Shown here one piece after another: positions 1 to 6,677 of a stretch of DNA of 17,572 bases. Source of the DNA: Psychrobacillus sp040274765 (GTDB lineage: Bacteria > Bacillota > Bacilli > Bacillales_A > Planococcaceae). Where the stretch lies: NCBI GenBank assembly GCA_040274765.1, contig JBEMAY010000064.1:1-17572 (forward strand). The letters run 5' to 3'. A model generated the notes under the pieces. The model was not told the DNA's origin and searched no databases. It worked only from the letters and a program-made list of their open reading frames with translations. The translations under genes and the position numbers were made by a program. Position 1 is the first letter of the stretch, and each line of letters starts with the position of its first letter.

Positions 1-50
1 CACATAACAGCGGTAATAATCATTAATAATTCACCTTTATACTTCTTCAT
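1..50 (-). CDS. N-terminal fragment of a probable EamA/DMT-type membrane transporter (runs off left edge)
   Basis: Read on the minus strand, an ATG at 48-50 opens a frame of 16 full codons to the window edge, giving MKKYKGELLMIITAVM; the next codon begins TG. A ribosome binding site (AGAGAAGG) lies about 6 nt upstream. The opening 'KYKGELLMIITAVMW'-like pattern is how many Bacillus EamA/DMT drug-metabolite transporters begin: a short basic start, then the first membrane helix with an aromatic/glycine turn. Only the start is visible, so the family is an inference from a short stretch. Presence of a gene start here is more certain than its identity. Confidence 0.45.
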   Translation of the reverse strand, partial: MKKYKGELLMIITAVM

Positions 51-238
51 GCTGAACCTTCTCTCTAATACATAGCAAGAACATTTTAATATAATCTTTT
101 TTTTAATTTAATCAATATAAGAATCATATTATTACTTTTTCACAATATCAACTAGACAATAAAAAATTTTTTTATATTTTGTTATAAACTATCTCTAAGT
201 AATTACTAAAAGCGTTGATTTTCAAAATCTTAGAACAT

Positions 239-269
239 AAAAAAGGACTGCCTAGTAATAGACAGTCCT
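239..269 (-). terminator. Rho-independent terminator of the lipoprotein gene
   Basis: On the minus strand an 11-bp stem (AGGACTGTCTA / TAGGCAGTCCT, one T-G wobble) with a TTAC tetraloop is followed by six Ts. It lies 7 nt past the stop codon of the lipoprotein gene ending at 276. Confidence 0.9.
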
Positions 270-275
270 ACTGTA

Positions 276-851
276 TTATTTTTCTATTCTTACTAGCTGA
301 GTTTTTTCTACATCATATTTTAATCCATCAGCACTCGGATCTATATCGTATTTTAATACAGCCATTGTTTTTTCCGTACCTTCTATTGCATCCCAATCTG
401 CATTATTGACGATTAGGAACATATCTGTGTATGTTCTTCCTTCACCAATGATTAAATTACCCTCATATTTTACGTTTTCCATAGCATCCAGTTTTTCTAC
501 CTTTTCCTTTGCAAAAAGTAATCCTTCACCTTCTGAAACTTTCGAAAGAGATTTGATTACTTTTGATTTCCCTTTTTCTTGGTCAGTTATTTCACGAATT
601 AACTGTTTGCTTACAAGTGCTTTTGCAGTTTCTTCCGTTATAGTCATTACTTTTTGTTGACCTTGCTCGATCATCTTAATAGTGAACTGTTCTTCTTCGA
701 TTATCTCTTTTTTATCTCGCTCGACAGAATCTATAACATCCTGTTGTTCTCCATACAATATAACTCCATTAGCTTTTGCGAACATCCCACACCCTGATAA
801 TAATGACACAGCAACAATAGACGTAAGAAATACTATAAATAATTTTTTCAT
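276..851 (-). CDS. Lipoprotein, BA_5634-like, function unknown
   Basis: A 191-residue protein with a classic lipoprotein signal: MKK, a hydrophobic helix, then the lipobox LLSGC with the lipidated Cys at residue 21. The mature part (about 170 residues) is highly charged and rich in Glu and Lys. Its 'ANGVILYG', 'QKVMTITEETAKALV' and C-terminal 'GTEKTMAVLKYDIDPS' segments resemble a small Bacillus lipoprotein family that I recall as 'lipoprotein BA_5634 family'; no function is known to me for it. It would sit on the outer face of the cytoplasmic membrane. The ribosome binding site AAAAGGGG precedes the ATG at good spacing. The gene appears monocistronic, with its own terminator, and a perfect -10 hexamer TATAAT lies upstream (900-905) without a convincing -35. 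Confidence 0.75.
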   Translation of the reverse strand: MKKLFIVFLTSIVAVSLLSGCGMFAKANGVILYGEQQDVIDSVERDKKEIIEEEQFTIKMIEQGQQKVMTITEETAKALVSKQLIREITDQEKGKSKVIKSLSKVSEGEGLLFAKEKVEKLDAMENVKYEGNLIIGEGRTYTDMFLIVNNADWDAIEGTEKTMAVLKYDIDPSADGLKYDVEKTQLVRIEK

Positions 852-983
852 GTTTTTTAACCCCTTTTCTATTTTTAAAGCCTTCCTTGCTATGACTTTA
901 TTATAGGGGATATATTTACGAGGAGCCTTCGCTTTAGATGACGTTCACATTACAATATTGCAACCTTGGATTTCCATTTAAAC

Positions 984-1025
984 AAAAAAGAACCATTCTA
1001 CTTTTCAAGCAGTAGAACGGTTCTT
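984..1025 (-). terminator. Terminator of the lytic transglycosylase gene (possibly bidirectional)
   Basis: A 14-bp stem with one wobble (988-1002 paired with 1011-1025) is flanked by six As on the left, which are Ts on the minus strand, and by TTTT on the right. It begins 9 nt past the stop codon of the gene ending at 1034. Confidence 0.9.
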
Positions 1026-1033
1026 TTAATATG

Positions 1034-2266
1034 TTATTGTCCAAGTAACGCTAACTTGCTTTTAGAGGGCGTTTCGTATTTGATGTTGGTGGACTTTTGA
1101 ATATAGCTCCCCCCGCCTACTCCATATAATCCGCCATTATTGCTTTTGTAATTATATACGCGGTATTCTTCGCCTTTTTTAAGCGTACGGACAGTCGTCA
1201 ATGAACCGCTGCTATCCATTTTTACTAAGTTTGTATCAGATATGACAGTAACCTTACCTATTTGTCCTAGTTTAAGTTCAGTTTTCCCCCACATGACCTT
1301 TTTAACAGGTTGAGTATTCATTTTTTTGTTAATGTAAGCAGAAGATATAAAACCTACATGTTTTTTGTCTTCTGTTCTAACTGGATACCATACAAATTGA
1401 TTTATACTCGTTAGTGACTGATCATATAAAAATGTTCCTTCAATAATTAAGGTCGTATTCTTACCTAAAGTAGTTGAAGCAGATGAAGTGCTGGGCTGCG
1501 ATCTTAGCCTTACATTGTCTTGAGCTACACTAACCTTGTCTCCCTTTTGAAAATAATAGGAGGAAGTATGCGTCGGAACCGTTAAGGTGTACTCTTTCTT
1601 CATAAAAACTATATTTTCAGTGCTGCTAGTATCATATTCAAAATCCTCTAAACGGAAGTCTAGCTTTCCTAATTTAGTATTGTTCAAGTAACTATCCTTT
1701 TCGATAAAAGAAAAGACCTTCTCCTGATATGCCCCACTATTCTTTAAACCATTGGATTTATAAACAGGGCTATTAGCTGGTTTTATACCGTTATAAGCCA
1801 TGACCGGAAAATACCAGCTCTCGATAATTTCAGGTCCTGCTCCTTTTATTTTCGGTAGATCATTACGTTGATACATACTCTTAAGGATTTCCACACCAGC
1901 TTGAATATTGTAGGTGACATCGTATTTTAATCGTTCTTGGTCATAAGCAGACTGATTAGTTATTTGCATAATACCTATCCCTTGATCCGTTGAAACGATT
2001 GGCTGACCATTTTCATTAAATTGTTTCCATCCACCATTTTCTTTGGACGCTACAGCTTTTACAACCTCTGGAGGAATATTAGCATCTAAAGCTGCATTTG
2101 TAAGAAGGCAATTCATATGTTGATAGGAGGGATTTTGATTTTGCTTAATATCTCCATATGAAGAACATTTAGCTTCCCAAGTTGGCTCGGCTGAAGCTGC
2201 ATCATATGTCCAAACTAGTAGTAACAAACACGTTAGAAGGCCTGCAATAATTCTAGAAATTTTCAT
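1034..2266 (-). CDS. Secreted lytic transglycosylase (SLT fold) with SH3-type and C-terminal wall modules
   Basis: A 410-residue exported protein likely to cleave peptidoglycan glycan strands. Residues 1-26 form a Sec signal peptide ending in AASA. Residues about 45-185 form a goose-lysozyme/SLT-like domain: the probable catalytic Glu76 lies in 'VASKENGG', followed by the conserved 'GIGIMQIT' (96-103) and 'MAYNG' further on. Two cysteines (34, 53) could form a disulfide. Residues about 235-305 read as a bacterial SH3 domain ('VRLRSQPST', 'VWYPVRTEDKKHVGFISSAYI'). Residues about 325-400 form a module with 'RTLKKGEEYRVYNYK' and 'GLYGVGGGSYI', which I recognise from other Bacillus surface and cell-wall proteins. 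I chose the ATG at 2264-2266 because GGAG lies 9 nt before it and the signal peptide starts there; an ATG five codons upstream (2281) has no ribosome binding site. The gene is monocistronic with its own terminator. Confidence 0.85.
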   Translation of the reverse strand: MKISRIIAGLLTCLLLLVWTYDAASAEPTWEAKCSSYGDIKQNQNPSYQHMNCLLTNAALDANIPPEVVKAVASKENGGWKQFNENGQPIVSTDQGIGIMQITNQSAYDQERLKYDVTYNIQAGVEILKSMYQRNDLPKIKGAGPEIIESWYFPVMAYNGIKPANSPVYKSNGLKNSGAYQEKVFSFIEKDSYLNNTKLGKLDFRLEDFEYDTSSTENIVFMKKEYTLTVPTHTSSYYFQKGDKVSVAQDNVRLRSQPSTSSASTTLGKNTTLIIEGTFLYDQSLTSINQFVWYPVRTEDKKHVGFISSAYINKKMNTQPVKKVMWGKTELKLGQIGKVTVISDTNLVKMDSSGSLTTVRTLKKGEEYRVYNYKSNNGGLYGVGGGSYIQKSTNIKYETPSKSKLALLGQ

Positions 2267-2309
2267 TAATAAATACTCCATTCGTTGAATATTTTATATT
2301 TATTAGTAT

Positions 2310-2318
2310 ATTTTACCA
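2310..2318 (-). promoter_or_regulatory. Possible extended -10 promoter of the lytic transglycosylase gene
   Basis: On the minus strand the sequence TGGTAAAAT matches the extended -10 form TGnTATAAT with one change, about 44 nt upstream of the ATG. A good -35 is not seen at 16-18 nt spacing, which extended -10 promoters can tolerate. Confidence 0.35.
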
Positions 2319-2389
2319 TAAAATATCAATAATGAGTTTATTAATAACAAAAGGTAGGAATTAGAAAAATAGATGATCAGATACATATA

Positions 2390-2902
2390 TTAATATAAAG
2401 TTATAGTTTTTTCCCAAGTTAACTCATTTCCCTGGTCATCCTTGAAAATAAATTTAACCTGGCCTTCCTCGCCTTTCATAGCATCCGAATAGAAGAACCC
2501 CGAATACTCGCCGTTTCCACTAATATAGAACCCATCTTCTCCGTTAGCTCCATGTTCAATGGCTTCTTGAACAGTATTAATAACTTCACTTTTATTGGAA
2601 ATCCACTGCATTTCTGTTAAGGAGAAACCCTCTGGTACCTCTTTTATGAAAAAATCAAAGCTATTCCCTTCAATTGGCTTAGCTGTTTGGTCAATAACGA
2701 TTAAAATCTCATTGTCCGTCACTTGTTTCGGTTGATTGTCTTCATTTTTAGTTTCATTTTCGTTATCCGATGTTCCTTGTGCTGCTGTTGACTCATTTTG
2801 ATTTTCTTCCGACTTGTCAGATGTAGTAGAATTCATTTGTGTTCCACAGCCGCTGGTAAGAAATAGTACCGTTATAGCTATCATGTAAATAGATTTATTC
2901 AT
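2390..2902 (-). CDS. Small lipoprotein translationally coupled to the sensor kinase; function unknown
   Basis: Taking the second of two adjacent ATGs gives 170 residues: MNKSIYMIAITVLFLTSGC, with lipobox LTSGC, so it is exported and lipid-anchored. Next comes a roughly 50-residue disordered linker rich in Asn, Glu, Ser, Thr and Gln. A compact C-terminal region of about 105 residues follows ('NEILIVIDQ', 'SFDFFIKEVPEGFSLTEMQWIS', 'GQVKFIFKDDQGNELTW'), whose alternating pattern suggests an Ig-like beta-sandwich. The ribosome binding site AGGGGAG sits inside the end of the kinase gene, 6 nt before this ATG and 3 nt before the other (2905). The longer frame from 2923 has no such site. The frame overlaps the kinase stop by 8 nt, so the two are very likely co-translated. 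I recognise no family. It could be a ligand-binding partner of the kinase, or an envelope stress effector that the system makes. No clear terminator follows it. Confidence 0.75.
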   Translation of the reverse strand: MNKSIYMIAITVLFLTSGCGTQMNSTTSDKSEENQNESTAAQGTSDNENETKNEDNQPKQVTDNEILIVIDQTAKPIEGNSFDFFIKEVPEGFSLTEMQWISNKSEVINTVQEAIEHGANGEDGFYISGNGEYSGFFYSDAMKGEEGQVKFIFKDDQGNELTWEKTITLY

Positions 2903-4640
2903 CATGTTCTCCCCTATCCTCATTTAATGTAAAAGAAAATGCTACTCCTTGATTTGTATTCATCCCTCGATATTCACTTTGATGAAGCTCGAGTATATGT
3001 TTCACAATGGCTAGTCCCAAACCTGTTCCACCGGATTTGCGGTTTCTTGAGCTTTCGATACGATAGAATTGTTCCCAAATATTGCTTAGCTCTTCCTCTG
3101 CGATGAATGAGCCAACATTTTCTATCATTACTGTCACTTTACTCACTTCTGTTCGAGTAATACTAACGGTTATTATAGTATTCTCGGAGGCATGCCGAAT
3201 TGCATTGCTCAAAAGATTGAAGATAACTTGTTCAATTTTTCTGTAATCTGCTTTCACTAATATTTGATCAGCTTCATAGTCATAGCTGAGTAGTAATCGC
3301 TTGCTCTCCAACTGCTGAGAAAAAGATTCAGCTACATTCTCTATTAAATCGGTTAAAGAGAAGTTTTCCATCTGTAAGTGGATAGCCTTAGCCTCATATT
3401 TCGAAAGCTCTAGCATATCTAAAATTAAGGCATTCATCCGATCCGTTTCACTAACGATGAGAGATAGATAACGTTCCCTTTTTTCTTTAGCAACGTTATC
3501 CTGCAAGCCTTCAGCAAAGCCTTTTATAATTCCTAGAGGTGTTTTCAGCTCATGAGAGAGGTTTGCAATTAACTGTTTACGTAGTTTCTCAGCTTGCTGT
3601 TTCTCTTTTATTTCCCCTTGTAATTTCCCATTTGCAAGTGTTAAATCATTTAAAGCTGCTTGTAAATTATTTGATAAGGAATTCATGTCTCGCGCAAGTT
3701 CACCAAATTCATCCTTGGAACGGATTTCTATTTGCTCAGAAAAGTCTAGTTTAGCTAGGCGCGTTGCAGAACGGCTTAACATTCTTATTGGTCTTGAAAC
3801 AATCCTAGAGTAAATCATAGACAGGATAATAACCAGGGCAATGACAATTGGTGCTATTAGGATAAAATATTGTTTGAGTACCTCTACTGCCTCTCCAACA
3901 GGCTGTAAAGAAGCCATAACCATTAAATACCTGTCCTGATCCTCTAAGGCGGATATTAATACAATGTAATTTACTCCGCTCCATTTGTCCTGCCATTGTC
4001 TTTGTACGATAGATCCATCTTTTAAAAGTGATAATTCTCGAGAATTAGGTATCCACTCATTTAAGACTTCTTCGATGAGAGTGTCTTGATAGAGAGGGTT
4101 GTATGACCTTTGTTCTGGTAGTAGATAGTCAGTTACCTTTCCCTGAACTCTTGACAGTCCCATTTGGACTCCCCTAAATTTAGGAGGGTTAATCTCAACT
4201 GGCTGTAACCTTGTATTCTTTTCATCTATGAAAATTCCATCTATAACTAATGTTGTCCCAATCTCGAGTTCTTGTGGAATTGATCCCACCTCCATCCCCT
4301 CATTGGGAATTCGAACAGAGATCAATGTTTGGTCAACATTAAGCTCGATAAAATATGGTTCTATTGGCATGCGGTTAAAGTTTTCATTAAGCATAGAAAT
4401 TGTTGCATCATTTTGATTCATTAAAGAAGCGAATTGCTCGTTTATTTGTTGATCATTTAGTTGCTCCTCACTGATTTTTTCTGCAAAAGAAGTTATGTTC
4501 TTTTCTAATGTTTGTACCTTTGACGAATGGTAAAACTTTTCGAAAAAGAACACTTCAGCCAGCATTACCGAAGTAAAAACGATTAAAATAAGAGTAGTTG
4601 TTACAATAAAAAGTTTAAAAACTACACTATTTCTTCTCAT
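2895..4640 (-). CDS. Membrane sensor histidine kinase with large extracellular domain
   Basis: A 581-residue kinase, longer than the usual 450-500, because of a roughly 220-residue extracellular sensor between helix 1 (about 8-32) and helix 2 (about 257-280). A HAMP linker (about 280-335) and a short coiled segment lead to the phosphoacceptor motif 'SHELKTPLG' with His363. The ATPase domain has the N box 'NLLSNAIRHA' (about 475-484), an F box 'WEQFYRIESSRNRKSGG' and the G2 box 'GTGLGLAI'. The usual DxGxG (G1) box is replaced by 'ENVGSFI', a variant I recall in VanS-like kinases, so this does not by itself imply loss of activity. The start ATG overlaps the stop of the response regulator as ATGA (4637-4640), showing a paired operon. 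The sensor region has no motif I can name, so the stimulus is unknown; location and lipoprotein linkage suggest an envelope signal. Confidence 0.93.
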   Translation of the reverse strand: MRRNSVVFKLFIVTTTLILIVFTSVMLAEVFFFEKFYHSSKVQTLEKNITSFAEKISEEQLNDQQINEQFASLMNQNDATISMLNENFNRMPIEPYFIELNVDQTLISVRIPNEGMEVGSIPQELEIGTTLVIDGIFIDEKNTRLQPVEINPPKFRGVQMGLSRVQGKVTDYLLPEQRSYNPLYQDTLIEEVLNEWIPNSRELSLLKDGSIVQRQWQDKWSGVNYIVLISALEDQDRYLMVMASLQPVGEAVEVLKQYFILIAPIVIALVIILSMIYSRIVSRPIRMLSRSATRLAKLDFSEQIEIRSKDEFGELARDMNSLSNNLQAALNDLTLANGKLQGEIKEKQQAEKLRKQLIANLSHELKTPLGIIKGFAEGLQDNVAKEKRERYLSLIVSETDRMNALILDMLELSKYEAKAIHLQMENFSLTDLIENVAESFSQQLESKRLLLSYDYEADQILVKADYRKIEQVIFNLLSNAIRHASENTIITVSITRTEVSKVTVMIENVGSFIAEEELSNIWEQFYRIESSRNRKSGGTGLGLAIVKHILELHQSEYRGMNTNQGVAFSFTLNEDRGEHDE

Positions 4641-5317
4641 GATTCCACTTCAAATTTATAGCCAGAACGTATCACTGTATAAATATATTTCCCCTCTACT
4701 CCAAGTTTCGCTCTTAACTTTTTTATATGTGTATCTACGGTGCGTAAGTCTCCCATATAATCGTACCCCCATACAGCGTTTAAAATATATTCTCGGTGCA
4801 ATACTTTCCCATAATGCTTGGTAAGAAAGATTAGCAAATCATACTCTTTTGGTGAGAGGAGTAACTTTTCGTGAGCAATGGAAACTGTATGTGCAGACTT
4901 GTTAATACGTATATTCCCGTAAATCTCCGTCTCTCCATCTTGTACGACGATAGCTTCCCTTCTTTTCATTAATGCATTAGCGCGGGCTACCAATACTCTT
5001 GGACTTAGAGGCTTAGTAACGTATTCATCTGCACCTAGTTCAAATCCCAAAATCTGATCTTCGTCTTCTGATTTAGCAGTAATAATTATGATAGGTACCT
5101 CCGATTTTTCTCGAATGTACTTGCATACAGACCATCCATCCATTTTAGGCATCATAATATCCAAAATAACTAAGTCAAAAGTGTTCTGGCTGAAACGTTC
5201 AAGTCCTGCTTTCCCATCTTCTGCTTCATCCACTTCCCAATTATCTCTTATGAAATAGTCAGTTATAAATTCCCTCATTAACATGTCATCCTCAATCAAC
5301 AATACCTTTTGTTTCAT
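4637..5317 (-). CDS. OmpR/PhoB-family response regulator
   Basis: 226 residues with the standard two-domain layout. The receiver domain (about 1-120) has the acidic pocket 'EDD' (9-11), phosphoacceptor Asp53 in 'LVILDIMMPKMDG', Thr80 and Lys102 in 'TKP'. The winged-helix output domain (about 128-224) ends with the typical 'LRTVDTHIKKLRAKLG' recognition region and 'VIRSGYKFE'. It is the first gene of the minus-strand unit with the kinase (4-nt overlap) and the lipoprotein. Its ribosome binding site is weak (GGGTG about 10 nt before ATG), and a 23-nt hairpin-forming dyad lies just upstream. Family identity is certain; target genes are not shown, though autoregulation of this unit is usual for the class. 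Confidence 0.95.
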   Translation of the reverse strand: MKQKVLLIEDDMLMREFITDYFIRDNWEVDEAEDGKAGLERFSQNTFDLVILDIMMPKMDGWSVCKYIREKSEVPIIIITAKSEDEDQILGFELGADEYVTKPLSPRVLVARANALMKRREAIVVQDGETEIYGNIRINKSAHTVSIAHEKLLLSPKEYDLLIFLTKHYGKVLHREYILNAVWGYDYMGDLRTVDTHIKKLRAKLGVEGKYIYTVIRSGYKFEVES

Positions 5318-5342
5318 AGTTTAAGACACCCGTTTCTCTCTT

Positions 5343-5365
5343 AGTTATCACCTCTTGGGATAACT
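5343..5365. promoter_or_regulatory. Inverted repeat in the leader of the two-component operon (operator or leader hairpin)
   Basis: Seven-base perfect arms AGTTATC and GATAACT, extended inside by two more G-C pairs with one bulged base around an AAGA-type loop. It ends 25 nt before the response regulator ATG. No T-run follows, so it is not a terminator. On the minus strand its distal part contains AGAGGTGAT, a Shine-Dalgarno-like string with no start codon at proper distance. Confidence 0.4.
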
Positions 5366-5548
5366 ATAAAGTTCTTCTGTGTACATTGTGTGTATTTTAA
5401 ATTATTTTATAAAAGAATAATATAATTATAGTGAAAATCTTCCTTAATTCCTATTTTCAAGGGCCTTAAAGGTTTGAAAAATGATTATATAAACTTAAGA
5501 CTCTGCTCCTACATATTGTAGAGAGAATAAGAAAAGGGAAATGAGCAA

Positions 5549-5629
5549 ATGAATTTCGTTTTTTTCATTTGTAATTGGCACGACATAGCGGTAGGAGCAG
5601 TACTTTCTGTTATATTTGTGGTGAGGTAA
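5549..5629 (+). CDS. Candidate 26-residue hydrophobic peptide (uncertain)
   Basis: An ATG with a partial ribosome binding site (AAAAGGGAAA, about 8-10 nt upstream) opens a frame of 26 codons ending in TAA. The peptide starts MNFVFFICNWHDIAVGAV and is almost entirely hydrophobic with a C-terminal Arg, which would fit a single short membrane helix. It lies alone between the two-component operon and the SigB promoter. I recognise no family, and chance frames of this length are common, so this is only a candidate. Confidence 0.22.
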   Translation: MNFVFFICNWHDIAVGAVLSVIFVVR

Positions 5630-5689
5630 GAAGAATAGAAATTGTAGTATATCTTTTACATTACATTTAGGTTATCCCTTTACTTTCAT

Positions 5690-5714
5690 GTTTGTTGTTA
5701 ATTGCTATGGGTAT
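5690..5714 (+). promoter_or_regulatory. SigB-type promoter of the SDR gene
   Basis: GTTTGT (5690-5695), a 13-nt spacer, then GGGTAT (5709-5714) match the Bacillus general stress SigB consensus (GTTTaa, 12-15 nt, GGGwAw). It lies about 48 nt upstream of the SDR start, on the same strand. The Bacillus subtilis relative ydaD (general stress protein 39) is a known member of the SigB regulon, which supports the call. Confidence 0.8.
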
Positions 5715-5762
5715 TAAATATTTATGTACAAATAACAATCTAATTTGAAGGGATTGAATAGA

Positions 5763-6620
5763 ATGGAAAATAAAAAGAACGAAAAAATTCCAGCACAAGA
5801 ACAGGAACGTCAACCAGGGTTTGAAACAGAAATGGAGCCTAGACCAGATTTTAATCAAAATTTTGCAGGTAAGTCACAAAGACTTGCTGGAAAAACCGCT
5901 TTAATTACAGGTGGAGATAGTGGGATAGGACGAGCCGTAGCTGTAGCCTATGCTAAAGAAGGTGCAGATATCGCAATTTCTTACTTAGATGAGCATGAGG
6001 ATGCAGAAGAAACTAAAAAATTTGTAGAGAATGAAGGAAGAAAATGTCTCTTATTACCTGGAGATATTGGTGATGAATCTGTGTGCCAGGAAATCATAAG
6101 CAAGGTAATAGGCGAATTTGGAAAACTCGATATACTAGTTAATAACGCAGGGGAGCAACATACTCAAGACTCGTTAAAGGATATAACAGCTGAACAAATG
6201 GAAAAGACTTTCCGAACGAATGTTTTTAGTATGTTCCATTTGACCAAGGCCGCACTTGATCACTTAAGCGCAGGAAGTACGATTATTAATACTACTTCTA
6301 TTACTGCATTCCAAGGTGCACCTAATTTGATAGATTATTCCGCTACAAAGGGTGCTATTTTAACCTTTACTCGTTCGCTTGCAGGCTCTTTAGTAGATCA
6401 AGGAATCAGAGTAAATGCAGTTGCACCAGGGCCAATTTGGACACCACTTATTCCAGCCTCTTTTGCAGCTGATGATGTCCAAGGGTTTGGAAGTCAGACA
6501 CCGATGAAACGACCTGGTCAACCAAGTGAGCTAGCATCCGGATACGTTTACTTAGCATCAGAAGACTCTTCTTATGTGACAGGGCAAGTACTTCATATTA
6601 ACGGTGGTACTCCTTTATAA
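5763..6620 (+). CDS. General-stress short-chain dehydrogenase/reductase, YdaD-like
   Basis: 285 residues, a classical SDR with the N-terminal extension of the YdaD/GSP39 type. Residues 1-40 form a polar lead with 'PAQEQERQPGFETEMEP', typical of this group. The Rossmann fold then starts with the nucleotide-binding 'TGGDSGIG' (49-56), followed by 'NNAG' (127-130) and the catalytic Ser179, Tyr192 and Lys196 (Y-x3-K). It ends with 'SYVTGQVLHINGG'. It presumably reduces or oxidises an unknown carbonyl or alcohol with NAD(P)H in the cytoplasm; the substrate is unknown for the family. The ATG at 5763 follows GAAGGGA at about 9 nt; a TTG six codons upstream (5745) lies before that site and is rejected. 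A SigB promoter precedes it and a strong terminator follows, so it is a single-gene stress unit. Confidence 0.92.
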   Translation: MENKKNEKIPAQEQERQPGFETEMEPRPDFNQNFAGKSQRLAGKTALITGGDSGIGRAVAVAYAKEGADIAISYLDEHEDAEETKKFVENEGRKCLLLPGDIGDESVCQEIISKVIGEFGKLDILVNNAGEQHTQDSLKDITAEQMEKTFRTNVFSMFHLTKAALDHLSAGSTIINTTSITAFQGAPNLIDYSATKGAILTFTRSLAGSLVDQGIRVNAVAPGPIWTPLIPASFAADDVQGFGSQTPMKRPGQPSELASGYVYLASEDSSYVTGQVLHINGGTPL

Positions 6621-6636
6621 AACAATATATGTTTAT

Positions 6637-6677
6637 AAAACAGGTTCCTCTTTCTATAGACGAGGAACCTGTTTTTT
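6637..6677 (+). terminator. Rho-independent terminator of the SDR gene
   Basis: A stem of 10 G/C-containing pairs extended by A-T pairs (AAAACAGGTTCCTC at 6637-6650 with its complement at 6662-6675) is followed by Ts, 16 nt after the SDR stop. Confidence 0.95.

Larger units (their letters stand above)
5318..5762. other. Divergent intergenic region (445 bp) between response regulator and SDR gene
   Basis: AT-rich spacer between divergent genes. It holds an inverted repeat near the regulator gene (5343-5365), a possible 26-codon peptide frame (5549-5629), and the SigB-type promoter of the SDR gene (5690-5714). I could not find a convincing SigA promoter for the regulator operon. Several TATAAT-like hexamers (for example in 5414-5430 on the minus strand) lack good -35 partners. 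Confidence 0.6.

Noticed and set aside
900..905. SigA promoter for the lipoprotein gene based on a perfect TATAAT on the minus strand
   Set aside because: No -35 resembling TTGACA at 16-18 nt; left as a remark in the gene entry rather than called.
935..1012. Short plus-strand frame starting ATGACGTTCACATT after AGGAG
   Set aside because: It runs through the transglycosylase terminator, the AGGAG is too far from the ATG (12 nt), and the peptide has no recognisable pattern.
3539..3754. 71-codon plus-strand frame inside the sensor kinase gene
   Set aside because: It is antisense to the certain kinase coding sequence, with no ribosome site, and its composition is that of a reverse-frame shadow.
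5736..5762. Upstream TTG start (5745) for the SDR gene
   Set aside because: The ribosome site GAAGGGA lies inside those extra codons and serves the ATG at 5763.
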